Source: Nocardia concava NBRC 100430
GTDB lineage: Bacteria; Actinomycetota; Actinomycetes; Mycobacteriales; Mycobacteriaceae
Direction: 5' to 3'
NCBI RefSeq assembly: GCF_000308815.1
Contig: NZ_BAFX01000020.1
Coordinates: forward strand, 1 to 64,000
DNA length: 64,000 bases
The notes under the pieces are model-generated. The model was not told where the DNA came from. It did no database searches and saw nothing but the letters and a program-made list of their open reading frames with translations. This document shows, piece after piece, positions 10,555 through 19,443 of this stretch. Positions within the stretch are counted from its first letter, which is position 1, and every line of letters begins with the position of its first letter. The position numbers and the translations under genes were made by a program.

Positions 10555-12036
10555 TCAGACTCGGTGCCGCATACGGAACAACGCGCGCGCCACGCGCAGC
10601 CGCCGCGGATGCTTTTCGAAGGTCCCGGAAGTGATCTGGTCGGGCGGGTGCTTCTCGGTGATCGTCTGCGCGCGGGCGAATTCCCGCAGCACCTGCGGAT
10701 TACGAATGCGGCCCGGACCGTGCACGCCGTAGACGGGCGCCGAATTCACGGTGATCAGTTCACTGCGCAAGTGCGCCGCGAACTCCGGCACGCTGCGCAC
10801 ATCGCGCGTGAAAACCGCGACGGTGCGCGGATTCTCGGCCGCGTTCACCCGCTCGGCGGCCTCGTCCATGGTGGCCACCCGGTTCACCACCAGCACCGGG
10901 CCCACCGGATCGCCGGTGACCGCGCTGCTCACCTCGGGCACCTCGGTGAGCACGATCGGCTCGATATAGGGCTCGCGGATCGAATCCAGGCCGCCCACCA
11001 CCAGCCGCGCGCCCCGGGTCACCGCATCGCGCACCTGCCGGCGCACCACCTCGATCTGCGACTCCAGGATCATCGGGCCGTAGGAGGCGCGGCGGTCCGC
11101 ACCCGGCCGCAGCCGCTTGGCCTGATCGGCCACCAGCTCCAGGAACGGCTCGTACACCGAATCGGCGACGTACACGCAGCGCACGCCCGCGGGCTGCTGT
11201 CCCGCATTGGCCATGGCGCCGTACACGGCCGCCGCCGCGGCGGCGTCGAGCTTGGCGTCCACCTGCACCACCATCGCCCCGCGTCCACCCTGCTCGACGA
11301 CCAGGGGAGTGGACGACTGCGCGGCCAGCGCGGCCACCTCGCGCGCGCCCGCGTTCGAACCGGCGTAGGCGAGCTTGTCCACGTGCGAGCGGCAGAGTGC
11401 GGCCGCGGTGGCGCTGTCGCCCGTGACCACCTGCAGCACAGGCTGATTCGGGGCCAGATGGTTCCAGGTGTCGGCCAGCCAGGCGCCCACGCCGGGGGTC
11501 AGCTCGCTGGGTTTGAACACCACGGCATTGCCGGAGGCCATCGCGCCGGCGATCGAATTCATCGGCGTGAGAACGGGATTGTGCCAAGGACCGAGCACTC
11601 CGACCACGCCCAACGGCAGATGGCCGATGGTGCCGGTGGGGTCGCGCCGCAGTGAGGCGCTGAGCCGGTTGGTGCGGCCCAGCGTCCGGCCGGCATGGCG
11701 CGCAACCCAATCCAGATGTTCCACTGCGAGGGTCACCTCGATGGCGGCGTCCAGGCGCGGCTTTCCGGTCTCGCTGGAGACCAGTTCGACCAGATCCCGG
11801 GTGCCGCGGGCGATGGCCCGCTTCCAATCCAGCAGCCAGCGCTTGCGCGCGTCGAAACCCAGTGCCGCCCACCAGTGTTCGGCGCTGTGCGCCGAGCGGA
11901 CGGTGCGGGTGAGTTCTCCCGCGCCCATGCTCGCGTACTCGCCCACGACCTCCCCGGTCCGTGGGTCGTAGGACGTCAGTACCTTCGATCGGCCCGCATT
12001 AGCGCGCCCTGTTGCCGGCTGCGCCGACTCGGCCAT
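10555..12036 (-). CDS. Aldehyde dehydrogenase family protein lacking the catalytic cysteine
   Basis: ALDH-fold protein of 493 residues, normal family length. Recognisable parts are the NAD(P)-binding region with PLGVVGVLGPWHNP and FKPSELTP, and the general-base glutamate segment VVEQGGRG. The active-site loop, normally NxGQxC, reads NAGQQP, so the cysteine nucleophile is proline; the next Cys is six residues further on. The enzyme should therefore not perform standard aldehyde oxidation unless another residue substitutes. ATG at 12036 is chosen over the upstream TTG because GAGAGG is ideally spaced for it. It is convergent with tetR across palindromic element copy 1. It could be a pseudo-enzyme or binding protein. 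Confidence 0.85.
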   Translation of the reverse strand: MAESAQPATGRANAGRSKVLTSYDPRTGEVVGEYASMGAGELTRTVRSAHSAEHWWAALGFDARKRWLLDWKRAIARGTRDLVELVSSETGKPRLDAAIEVTLAVEHLDWVARHAGRTLGRTNRLSASLRRDPTGTIGHLPLGVVGVLGPWHNPVLTPMNSIAGAMASGNAVVFKPSELTPGVGAWLADTWNHLAPNQPVLQVVTGDSATAAALCRSHVDKLAYAGSNAGAREVAALAAQSSTPLVVEQGGRGAMVVQVDAKLDAAAAAAVYGAMANAGQQPAGVRCVYVADSVYEPFLELVADQAKRLRPGADRRASYGPMILESQIEVVRRQVRDAVTRGARLVVGGLDSIREPYIEPIVLTEVPEVSSAVTGDPVGPVLVVNRVATMDEAAERVNAAENPRTVAVFTRDVRSVPEFAAHLRSELITVNSAPVYGVHGPGRIRNPQVLREFARAQTITEKHPPDQITSGTFEKHPRRLRVARALFRMRHRV

Positions 12037-12366
12037 GGTCAACCTCTCGTGGCCGGGAATGTCTCTCCCCGTGCAGCCAGACTATGGTTCGAGTCGCAGA
12101 TGCGACAAGGTAGCGAAATCACCGCATACCGGCCGGTCTGGGCCTGGATCAGCGGCTATTCGGGAACCCTCCGGTTTGTGACCAAGCGCACAGTTTGGGA
12201 ATAGCTGCTTCGGCTAATGAACGTCCCTGTTTCGGATGCGCCGGTAACATCACGGCCGACGGTGTGGATCATCCCTGCGGGCGGTAGTGACTTACCCCTG
12301 CGGGGTTGTGGGGACCCGTCACCGGGGCGACATCGTTCAGCCCGACCAGCCGATAGTGGAGAGTTG
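12037..12366. other. 330-bp divergent intergenic region, no gene seen
   Basis: This lies between the ALDH-like gene and the DrrABC operon, which diverge. No convincing small gene is seen. An in-frame upstream GTG/ATG extension of the ATPase gene to 12217 is possible, but it has no ribosome site and encodes unconserved-looking sequence. A weak promoter-like TTGTGA (about 12177) with GAATAG 17 bases on could drive the ABC operon; this is low confidence. Confidence 0.3.
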
Positions 12367-13374
12367 ATGCCCAGCTTGGACAGACCGGAATCCGTGACAC
12401 CCGACGATCCGGCCGTTTACGTCGAAGACGTCCGCAAGTCCTTCGGCGAGGTGCACGCGCTGCAGGGCATCAGCTTCACCGCCGCCCGCGGCCAGGTGCT
12501 CGGCATTCTCGGCCCCAACGGCGCGGGCAAGACCACCACGGTCAAGGTCCTGTCCACCCTGCTGCGCCCCGACTCCGGCACCGCCCGCATCGCCGGGCAC
12601 GACGTGAGCAAGGATCCCGCCGCGGTCCGCCGGTCCATCATGATGACCGGCCAGTACGCGGCCCTCGACGAGAACCTCTCCGGCCGCGAGAACCTCGAGC
12701 TCTTCGGACGGCTGATGGGCCTGCCCCGCAAGGCGGCCCGGCAGCGCGCCGACACCCTGCTCGAGGAGTTCGATCTCACCGGCGCCGGCCGCCGTGCGGT
12801 GCGCCACTACTCCGGCGGCATGCGCCGTCGCGTGGACATTGCCTGCGGTCTGGTGGTCCGGCCCGAGGTGGTGTTCCTCGACGAACCCACTACCGGCCTG
12901 GATCCGCGCTCGCGCCAGGGCGTCTGGGATCTGGTCACCGCGCTCAAGAACCAGGGCATCACCGTCCTGCTGACCACGCAGTACCTCGAAGAGGCCGACG
13001 TGCTCAGCGACAACATCATCGTCATCGACAAGGGCACCGTCATCGCCGAGGGCACCGCCGACGCCCTCAAGGAGAAGACCGGCGGCAGTTACTGCGAGGT
13101 CGTGCCGCTGGATCCCACCCAGCTGAGCACCGCCGCCGACGCGCTCGGCGATCTGGTGCCCGAGGCGGTCCGCGCGGAACTGGCGGGCGCCGACCGGCTT
13201 TCGATTCCGGCCCCGGACGGCGCGGTCACGCTGTCGGAGGCGCTGCGCCGGCTCGACGCGGTCGGCGTGAAGCTGGCCGACATCGGCCTGCGCCGCCCCT
13301 CGCTCGACGACGTCTTCCTCACCCTCACCGGACACGGCAGCAAGGAGCTCGCCGACGCGGAGGGCACCGCATGA
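12367..13374 (+). CDS. DrrA-like ABC transporter ATP-binding protein
   Basis: ATPase subunit of 335 residues. Walker A is [10 protein letters not shown] near residue 55, the signature is [13 protein letters not shown] near 150, and Walker B is [13 protein letters not shown]. The C-terminal extension with RRPSLDDVF is typical of the DrrA/daunorubicin-resistance family, which powers export of lipids, peptides or drugs. ATG at 12367 has GGAGAG upstream and the conserved ATPase core begins shortly after. The stop codon overlaps the permease start (ATGA), so the three genes 12367-15058 form one translationally coupled operon. A close paralogue lies at 62277, next to the siderophore NRPS genes. Confidence 0.92.
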   Translation: MPSLDRPESVTPDDPAVYVEDVRKSFGEVHALQGISFTAARGQVLGILGPNGAGKTTTVKVLSTLLRPDSGTARIAGHDVSKDPAAVRRSIMMTGQYAALDENLSGRENLELFGRLMGLPRKAARQRADTLLEEFDLTGAGRRAVRHYSGGMRRRVDIACGLVVRPEVVFLDEPTTGLDPRSRQGVWDLVTALKNQGITVLLTTQYLEEADVLSDNIIVIDKGTVIAEGTADALKEKTGGSYCEVVPLDPTQLSTAADALGDLVPEAVRAELAGADRLSIPAPDGAVTLSEALRRLDAVGVKLADIGLRRPSLDDVFLTLTGHGSKELADAEGTA

Positions 13375-14183
13375 CCACGGTCGAAAACACGCGCGCCGCC
13401 GACCTCTTCGCCGATGTCCCCCCGGCCCGGCCCACCAGCTTCGCGCAGTGGCGCGCGCTCACCGGGCGCATCGTCTGGGTCATGGCCACCAAGGGCGAAC
13501 TCATCGTCGCGGTGATCATCCCGCTGGTCTTCACCCTCGGCTTCTACCTGCCGCTGAAATACGTCATGCAGTTCGCCGGGATCAACTACGCGCAGTTCGT
13601 GATGCCGATCATCGTGCTGCAGACCATGTCCTTCACCATGATGTCGAATGCGCAGCTGGCCGCGTTCGAGGCCATGACCGGACTCAACACCCGTATGCAG
13701 ACCATGCCCATCGGCAAGATGGTGCCGCTGGTGTCGCGGCAGTCCGCGGGCGTGGTGCGCTCGGTGGTCTCGCTCATCGCGGCACTCGGCTGGGGCTACA
13801 TGATCGGCTTCCGCTTCGTGGCCGGCTTCGGCCAGGCGGTGCTGTTCTGCGCGTTCTCCCTCGCGATCGGGACCGTGCTGGCCGTCGGCGCCGACGGGCT
13901 CGGGTCACTGACCAAGAGTCCCGAATCCCTCAGCCAGGCATTGACACTGCCGACCCTGATCTTCGGCATGCTGTCCTGCGGCTTCGTGCCCGAGTCCGGA
14001 TTCCCCGCCTGGGTGCGGCCGTTCGTGCGTAATCAACCCATCTCGCAGTTCTCCTTCGCGCTGCGGGACATGGCCGATCACGGCGTGACCTGGCAGGTGT
14101 TCTGGGTGCCGCTGGTGTGGCTGGTGGGCGGCGCGATCGTGTTCACGCCGCTGGCGGTCTGGGCGAGTGTGAGGCGGGCATGA
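13371..14183 (+). CDS. ABC-2 type permease (DrrB-like)
   Basis: Membrane permease of 270 residues with six hydrophobic segments, the normal ABC-2 exporter layout. It contains the typical late-family stretch LSCGFVPESGFPAWVRPF followed by RNQPISQ. It pairs with the ATPase just upstream (ATGA overlap) and with the second permease downstream (ATGA overlap at 14180). The substrate is unknown. Related systems in mycobacteria export complex lipids such as phthiocerol esters, and others export antibiotics; no biosynthetic gene lies directly beside this operon. Confidence 0.9.
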   Translation: MTTVENTRAADLFADVPPARPTSFAQWRALTGRIVWVMATKGELIVAVIIPLVFTLGFYLPLKYVMQFAGINYAQFVMPIIVLQTMSFTMMSNAQLAAFEAMTGLNTRMQTMPIGKMVPLVSRQSAGVVRSVVSLIAALGWGYMIGFRFVAGFGQAVLFCAFSLAIGTVLAVGADGLGSLTKSPESLSQALTLPTLIFGMLSCGFVPESGFPAWVRPFVRNQPISQFSFALRDMADHGVTWQVFWVPLVWLVGGAIVFTPLAVWASVRRA

Positions 14184-15058
14184 GCAGTGCGGTGACGACC
14201 GACGTGGTCGAAAAGGACTCGACTGAACAGGATTCGTGGGCGGGGCATCAGCCGCTTCCCGTGGTGAAACCGCGATCGGAGAGCGCGCTCTCGATCTGGG
14301 TGGAGCAGAGCCTGATCCAGTGCAAGAGGCTGCTCACGGGCTGGATGCGCGACACCTCCACGACGATCCAGACGCTCATCTACCCGGCGGCGACGCTGAT
14401 CATGTTCCGGATCGTGCTGGGCGACTCGATCGCCAGATTCACCGGGATCCCGGCCATCTACGGCTACGTGCCGCTGGTCATGCTGGTGGCCGCCATGTCC
14501 GGATCGATCGTGAGCGCGCTCGGCTTCAAGGGCGAGAAGGCGACCGGACTGCTCGGGCGGTTCTACACCATGCCCGTCCACCGGGCGGCCGGGCTCACCG
14601 GACGCCTGCTGGCCGAGGCCGTCCGGGTGCTCATCACCTCGCTGTTCGTGCTGGTGGTGGGGATCGCGCTGGGCTTCCGGTTCTGGTACGGGCCCGCGGC
14701 CTCGATTGCCATGATCGCCATTCCGGTGCTGTTCGCCATCGGATTCGCGGTCATGATCACCGCCCTGGCCACGCTCACCGAGGGCGTCCTGCTGGTGGCG
14801 GTCATCGGCATCGTGAACACCCTGCTGATGTTCTTCAACTCCGGATTCGTTCCCGTGAACGCCTATCCGACCTGGTTGCAGAAGACGGTGGAGAACCAGC
14901 CGATGAGCACGGCCATCGACGCTATGAAGGGGCTGTCGCTGGACGGGCCGATTGCCACGCCGCTGTTGAAGACGCTGGCGTGGACCATCGGCATGATCGT
15001 CGTGTTCGCCTACCCCGCGATTCGCGGCTACCGGCGGGCAGCGGAAACCGGCGCTTAG
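14180..15058 (+). CDS. ABC-2 type permease (DrrC-like)
   Basis: Second permease of the operon, 292 residues, with a 40-residue hydrophilic N-terminus followed by six membrane segments and the family stretch FFNSGFVPVNAYPTWLQ. ATG at 14180 overlaps the preceding stop codon, which is preferred over an in-frame upstream start at 14117. With the two upstream genes it would form an ATPase dimer plus a permease heterodimer in the inner membrane. No clear terminator follows; the next gene starts 114 bp on. Confidence 0.9.
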   Translation: MSSAVTTDVVEKDSTEQDSWAGHQPLPVVKPRSESALSIWVEQSLIQCKRLLTGWMRDTSTTIQTLIYPAATLIMFRIVLGDSIARFTGIPAIYGYVPLVMLVAAMSGSIVSALGFKGEKATGLLGRFYTMPVHRAAGLTGRLLAEAVRVLITSLFVLVVGIALGFRFWYGPAASIAMIAIPVLFAIGFAVMITALATLTEGVLLVAVIGIVNTLLMFFNSGFVPVNAYPTWLQKTVENQPMSTAIDAMKGLSLDGPIATPLLKTLAWTIGMIVVFAYPAIRGYRRAAETGA

Positions 15059-15171
15059 CCACACGCCGCCCGAACCCTGACACGCCCGCGAAAGTTCGCG
15101 TGGTGTGCGGGGTTTGGGTGGTTCGCCGAGCCCCGATCGGGATGTGGCCCGCGTCACGTTAAGGTTGCCCC

Positions 15172-16200
15172 ATGGCTTACCTGGTTACCGGGGCAACTGG
15201 GTTCATCGGTCGATTTCTGGTTCCCGAACTCCTGAAACGCGGTGCGGACGTCCACGTGCTGGTGCGTCCCGGCGAGGACTCCGTGCTGCGCTTCAACCGC
15301 TGCCTGCGCGACTGGGACGCCCGCGACCGGGTGAAGCCGGTGCGCGGGGATCTGGCCGCGCCCGGGCTCGGCATCGACGCGGGCTGGATTGCCGCGCACC
15401 GCGGTTCGATCGACCACGTCTTCCACCTGGCCGCCGGCTTCGACGCGGCCGGGGCGGGCGGCGGCAGCCGACGGGTGGCCGAACTCGCGGCCACGCTGGA
15501 AGCCGGACGGCTGCACCATGTTTCGACCGCGCGCATCGCCGGGGCGTGGGAGGGGCTGTTCACCGAGGACATGACCGACGTCGGCCAGCTGCTGCCCACG
15601 CCCTACCAGCGCGCCATGCTGCGCGCCGAACAGGACGTGCGCGAGCAGTCCGAGGTGCCGTGGCGGATCTACCGGCCGTCCATCGTCATCGGCGACTCTC
15701 GCACCGGCGAGATCGACCGCATCGACGGGCCGTACTACTTCTTCCGGGTGCTGCGCATGGCCGCCCAGCTGCCGCGCATCCTGCCCGTGGTGGCGCCCAA
15801 ACTCGGCGAAACCAATATGGTGCCGGTCGATTTCGTGGCGCGCGCCCTCGACCACATCGCCCACCGGCCCGGCGACGGACCGTCCACCTATCACCTGGTG
15901 GATCCGCGCGAGCAGAGCGTCGCCGAGGTCTTCAACCTCTTCGCCGACGAGGCCGGGGCCCCGCACCTCATCGAGGTCATGCCCAAGCAGACCCTCGACA
16001 TGACGCTGCGCGTGCCCGGTATGGGGTGGGCACTGCGCCAGGTCGGCATACCCACCGATGTCATCGAGGACAGCGAATTCGCCTGCCGCTTCGACTCCCG
16101 GCACACCGCCGCCGCCCTCGCCGGCACCGACATCAAGGTCCCGCCGCTGGCCGCCTACGCCTCGATCATCTGGAAGTACTGGATCGAGAACTGGGTGTAA
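15172..16200 (+). CDS. Extended SDR / fatty acyl-CoA reductase-like protein, single domain, Lys-to-Met in YxxxK
   Basis: NAD(P)-dependent extended SDR of 342 residues. It has the Rossmann motif TGATGFIG at the N-terminus, the segment DHVFHLAA, and the sequence style of the N-terminal domain of actinobacterial acyl-CoA reductase-like SDRs. In the catalytic YxxxK motif the lysine is replaced: TPYQRAML. The protein ends at IWKYWIENWV. To my recollection, the long two-domain members (about 660 residues) continue there into a second SDR domain. The stop codon is one base away from palindromic element copy 2. This may be a truncated and possibly inactive member, or a natural single-domain paralogue. 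Confidence 0.8.
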   Translation: MAYLVTGATGFIGRFLVPELLKRGADVHVLVRPGEDSVLRFNRCLRDWDARDRVKPVRGDLAAPGLGIDAGWIAAHRGSIDHVFHLAAGFDAAGAGGGSRRVAELAATLEAGRLHHVSTARIAGAWEGLFTEDMTDVGQLLPTPYQRAMLRAEQDVREQSEVPWRIYRPSIVIGDSRTGEIDRIDGPYYFFRVLRMAAQLPRILPVVAPKLGETNMVPVDFVARALDHIAHRPGDGPSTYHLVDPREQSVAEVFNLFADEAGAPHLIEVMPKQTLDMTLRVPGMGWALRQVGIPTDVIEDSEFACRFDSRHTAAALAGTDIKVPPLAAYASIIWKYWIENWV

Positions 16201-16201
16201 T

Positions 16202-16276
16202 CGTCATCCCGGCGCGCTTTTGGCCGGGATCTACCTTTCGGAGGTGGATTCCGGCCGAGAGCGCGCCGGAATGACG
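16202..16276 (-). repeat. Palindromic element copy 2 (75 bp), overlapping the lycopene cyclase 3' end
   Basis: Same two-hairpin structure as copy 1 but in the opposite orientation, with the C-type hairpin ATCCCGGC/GCCGGGAT first on the plus strand. It begins one base after the SDR stop codon. On the minus strand it encodes the last residues (VIPARSRPESTSER) and the stop codon of the lycopene cyclase. Confidence 0.95.
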
Positions 16277-17472
16277 GGTTGATCCTCCGGGCGCGCGTGT
16301 CCGTAATCCCAGTTCACCCAGCGGTTTCGGTTGGTCCAGCCGACCAGGTCGTAGCGCCATCGGAAGGGCCAGGTGGTGGCGACCGTCATGAACAGGGCCG
16401 CGCCCAGGGCGGTGTAGTCGTCGTGGGCGGACAGCAGCGCGCGCTGCTGGCGGGGCGGGCGGGTGAAGAACGCGTCGAACATGGCGATCGACTGGGCGGT
16501 GGTCAACCGGCCCAGGCCGTACACGCCGCGCATGCGCATCCAATGCACCAGCCGGGCCTCGCGCGTCCACAGCGCCGCGACCGGATCGTCGCCGCGCCAG
16601 ATCGCGTCCAGGGCGGTGTCGACCAGCGCGAGCGAATCCGCGACGCAGTAGCCGGTGATCGGATGCATCATGCCGCCGCGCGAGCCGTACGGAATCACCT
16701 GTCCGCGACCGGTTTTCGGCGGCACCGCGTCGAGCGGATAGTGCGCGGCCTCGGTCGGCTCGTCGCCGCGCAGCCGAATCCCGTGCGCCGCCAGCCGATT
16801 CAGCGTGCGCCGCCGCAACTCGTGCTGCGGCATGCCGCCGCGCAGGCCGAGGCTGGTCTCCTCGAAGATCACCGTGCCGTCGCCCAGCGGCACCGAGTAC
16901 AGGAACGACGGCGGCTCGTCCGGGCCCGCACCGTTCTCGTCGCGCCAGTCCAGCAGCAGGCCCTCACCGGCGCTCACCATGGGCGCGGCAATGTCCTCGT
17001 CCACGAAAATGCCGTGCGCGCTGGCGGTTCTGCGCTGTCCCGGCGCGGCCTGCCCGCGGGTGTCGAAGACGGTGGCGGCCCGCACCTCGGTGCCGTCGGC
17101 CAGCTCCACCCGATGCGGCTGCACCGTGCGCGCCCGCCCGGTGATCACCGTCGCGTCGTCCAGCGGCAGCGCGTCGAACAGGCCTTGCTTGGACAGCACG
17201 CAGTACGGCCGCGGAATCCGATGCTCGGCCTTGGTCCACACCACCGGCGCGTCGATCCGGCTGGCGATCGCGCCCTGCCCCAACCACTCCGGCAGCTCGT
17301 CCACCCAGCACGAATACGTGGGCCCCCACAGCCGAGTGGGCCGCGGATCGATCGCCACGACCCGCATCCCCGCCGCCATCGCGCGATGCGCCAAGGCCCG
17401 CCCCGTGGGCCCGAGCCCCACCACACACACGTCGGCGGCAGCACCGACCTCCCGGCCACTCATACTCCGCAT
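16231..17472 (-). CDS. crtL: Lycopene beta-cyclase (CrtL type)
   Basis: Flavoprotein of 413 residues that cyclises the ends of lycopene in carotenoid synthesis. The FAD-binding motif VVGLGPTGRA is near residue 16. Family signatures are FLYSVPL with VIFEETSL, and GGMMHPITGY near residue 270. The C-terminus is odd: after DYGHARPEDQP the last residues and the stop codon come from palindromic element copy 2, so the native end has been replaced or extended. The start could also be the internal ATG at 17463. No other carotenoid gene is adjacent, so the pathway genes are elsewhere. Activity on one or both ends of lycopene cannot be told. Confidence 0.85.
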   Translation of the reverse strand: MRSMSGREVGAAADVCVVGLGPTGRALAHRAMAAGMRVVAIDPRPTRLWGPTYSCWVDELPEWLGQGAIASRIDAPVVWTKAEHRIPRPYCVLSKQGLFDALPLDDATVITGRARTVQPHRVELADGTEVRAATVFDTRGQAAPGQRRTASAHGIFVDEDIAAPMVSAGEGLLLDWRDENGAGPDEPPSFLYSVPLGDGTVIFEETSLGLRGGMPQHELRRRTLNRLAAHGIRLRGDEPTEAAHYPLDAVPPKTGRGQVIPYGSRGGMMHPITGYCVADSLALVDTALDAIWRGDDPVAALWTREARLVHWMRMRGVYGLGRLTTAQSIAMFDAFFTRPPRQQRALLSAHDDYTALGAALFMTVATTWPFRWRYDLVGWTNRNRWVNWDYGHARPEDQPVIPARSRPESTSER

Positions 17473-17522
17473 TCAAACAGCCCGGTCCCGCCGACGCCAG
17501 GCTGCCTCCGACTTCGCGCCGC

Positions 17523-17999
17523 CTACTTCGGCGTCACCCAGGTGGTGATGTCCGCGTGCACGACCTCGAGCCCGGCCTTGTCGTAGATCGACACCGGCAC
17601 GACCAGGTCCTGCCCCTCGGTGATGGTCGAAAAGTCCGGCACCTCAGGCAGTTTCGCCACGGCCCGCAGCCCCGAGTTGGCCTTCGCCAGGTACTGCACG
17701 TTCATCGCCTTGGGAATCCACCGATGCGTCTCCGGCACCGTCGCCTCCGACAGCATCCCCATCGCCACCTCGGCCAGGTTGCACGCCGCGATCGCATGGA
17801 ACGTCCCCAGATGATTGTGAATCCCGAACCACTTCGGCGCGGTCACCTCACACAACCCCGGCTCCAGCCGCACCACACTCGGCAACACGGTCCCGAAGTA
17901 CGGCACTCTCGCCACCATCCCGAGCGAGAACAACGTATGCCCGACCCGATTGTCGGGAAGCTTCTTCCACCCGCGATAAGTAGCGGTCTCTTTACCCAT
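17523..17999 (-). CDS. Hotdog-fold protein (DUF4442 family)
   Basis: Protein of 158 residues with the hotdog thioesterase-like layout: a central helix region around GIHNHLGTFHAIAACNLAEVAMG and a beta-rich C-terminal half ending in VVHADITTWVTPK. DUF4442 proteins are related to acyl-CoA thioesterases, but their substrate is not established. It lies 50 bp upstream of the lycopene cyclase on the same strand and could share its transcript. Confidence 0.8.
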   Translation of the reverse strand: MGKETATYRGWKKLPDNRVGHTLFSLGMVARVPYFGTVLPSVVRLEPGLCEVTAPKWFGIHNHLGTFHAIAACNLAEVAMGMLSEATVPETHRWIPKAMNVQYLAKANSGLRAVAKLPEVPDFSTITEGQDLVVPVSIYDKAGLEVVHADITTWVTPK

Positions 18000-18184
18000 G
18001 CCGCAGATCTTACTCAGAAGTAAGTTAACCGAAAGGGTGACCCGCGAGCCCCATTCGTAAGGATGCCGCTGGATCGGTCGTCGAATCCGTCACCGCCCGA
18101 AATCGACGCGCGAAACCGAGTGGTTGGTTGTTGCATGGGAGGGTTGCGCGGGGAGCGCGACCTGAAAGAGGAGTTCTCGAAATC

Positions 18185-18616
18185 ATGCGTATTCGCACTG
18201 CGGTGGCCACGGTTGGCATCGCACTCGCGGGGGCGGCGGTCGCCGCCACCGCATCGGCCGGATCGGCCGCGGCTTTCACGCCCATCATCAATCCTGGCGG
18301 CGGCATCTATGTCGGCGTGGAACTCAACCACGACGAGACCGTGGCGCTGGCCGACAGCTGGATCCCGGCCGCGATCACCCAGATCAATCAGGCGCACAAC
18401 CGGATCGCGCTCGATCCGTACTTCTCCGAGATGGGATTGGGCGACGGCATGGTGTACCCCACGATGTCCGCGACCGTCGGCGAAGCCGCGGACACCCCGG
18501 GCGGGCAGATCAGCCTGGCCGTGGTCGACCCCGCGGTCTTCCGCGGCGGCAACTTCCTCTTGGTCGAGGACCTCGGCGGCTGGGACTACTACCTCGATTA
18601 CCTTCGCAATCGCTGA
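18185..18616 (+). CDS. Small secreted protein of unknown function
   Basis: Protein of 143 residues. ATG at 18185 is chosen because it is preceded by AGAGGAG and begins a clean signal peptide: MRIR, a hydrophobic Ala/Val/Gly-rich segment, and AAAF near residue 30. The mature part is about 110 residues, acidic, with no cysteines and no motif I recognise. An upstream in-frame ATG (18128) would spoil the signal peptide. Function not assigned. Confidence 0.75.
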   Translation: MRIRTAVATVGIALAGAAVAATASAGSAAAFTPIINPGGGIYVGVELNHDETVALADSWIPAAITQINQAHNRIALDPYFSEMGLGDGMVYPTMSATVGEAADTPGGQISLAVVDPAVFRGGNFLLVEDLGGWDYYLDYLRNR

Positions 18617-19123
18617 GATGTAGCGGCGGCCGGTGTGCGAGATCACTTCGCGCTCCGGCCATCGCGCTCCTCATGCCCGGCTTGTCCGGTCTGTGTCACC
18701 CACTGTGAGCTGGGCCATCGGTCCGCGGGGTGGGGAGGGGGCGATTTGAACTGCCCCCATGGCTCGAGGCATACTATTCGGGTTGCCCACACCGGGTTGC
18801 GTCTTTTCCGTTGGATCAGCGCAGGTGGTGGGTGAGAAAGACCCAATTTTGCACCCCGCTGGATTGCGGCGTGGGTGCGTCCGGAACAATGTTCCGAGGC
18901 TTACAGGATTTTGGTCCGGGCCGAGGAATGAGCGGCGGAGCGACACGCCCGACCGCGTGGACCGGATGAACCATGACAGATGAACAGCGGCGATGGATCG
19001 GGCCCGAGGGCTGCGGTCGTGTGGTGGCTGATGCGTCTTCGTGTGTTCGGGCTGTGCAAATGAGGGTGGTTCGGAAGTGAAAGCTTCTGGGCCACAACGT
19101 AAGCGGAGAAAAGGACACTCAGC
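18617..19123 (+). other. 507-bp leader region of the S10 operon, no gene seen
   Basis: No supported gene. The region holds a 6-bp hairpin (GGGGGC at 18737, GCCCCC at 18753) and a promoter-like element at 18746-18777. It leaves an untranslated leader of about 340 bases before rpsJ. A long leader could carry autogenous ribosomal-protein control (as with L4 in E. coli), but I see no specific structure to support that. Confidence 0.5.
18746..18777 (+). promoter_or_regulatory. Candidate promoter of the S10 operon
   Basis: TACTAT at 18772-18777 is a good vegetative minus-10 hexamer. TTGAAC at 18746-18751 would be the minus-35, but the 20-base spacing is long. A poorer hexamer with 17-base spacing overlaps it. 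It is the most promoter-like sequence in the region. Confidence 0.4.
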
Positions 19124-19429
19124 GTGGCGGGACAGAAGATCCGCATCAGGCTCAAGGCCTACGACCATGAGGCGATCGACGCGTCTGCGCGCAAGATCGT
19201 CGAGACGGTGACCCGTACCGGTGCCCGCGTCGTCGGCCCGGTGCCGTTGCCCACCGAGAAGAACATCTACTGCGTCATCCGGTCGCCGCACAAGTACAAG
19301 GACTCGCGCGAGCACTTCGAGATGCGTACGCACAAGCGGCTTATCGACATCCTCGACCCGACGCCGAAGACGGTTGATGCCCTGATGCGCATCGACCTGC
19401 CGGCCAGCGTCGACGTCAACATTCAGTGA
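19124..19429 (+). CDS. rpsJ: 30S ribosomal protein S10
   Basis: First gene of the S10 operon; 101 residues starting at GTG after a GGAGAAAAGGA ribosome site. The sequence is typical S10 ([33 protein letters not shown]). S10 sits in the 30S head and also acts in transcription antitermination with NusB. The next gene follows 14 bp on, so the operon rpsJ-rplC-rplD-rplW-rplB-rpsS-rplV-rpsC-rplP-rpmC-rpsQ is read as one unit. Confidence 0.98.
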   Translation: MAGQKIRIRLKAYDHEAIDASARKIVETVTRTGARVVGPVPLPTEKNIYCVIRSPHKYKDSREHFEMRTHKRLIDILDPTPKTVDALMRIDLPASVDVNIQ

Positions 19430-19443
19430 CGGGGACTTCGAAT

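Noticed and set aside
12217..12366. N-terminal extension of the DrrA gene by 50 codons
   Set aside because: No ribosome site at 12217, and the encoded residues are unlike ABC ATPases; the ATG at 12367 has a good site.
18737..18758. tRNA-like T-loop on the minus strand (GTTCAAATC) within the S10 leader
   Set aside because: The flanking bases do not pair as a 5-bp T-stem and I find no anticodon arm, D-arm or acceptor stem at the right distance. It is better read as a simple 6-bp hairpin.
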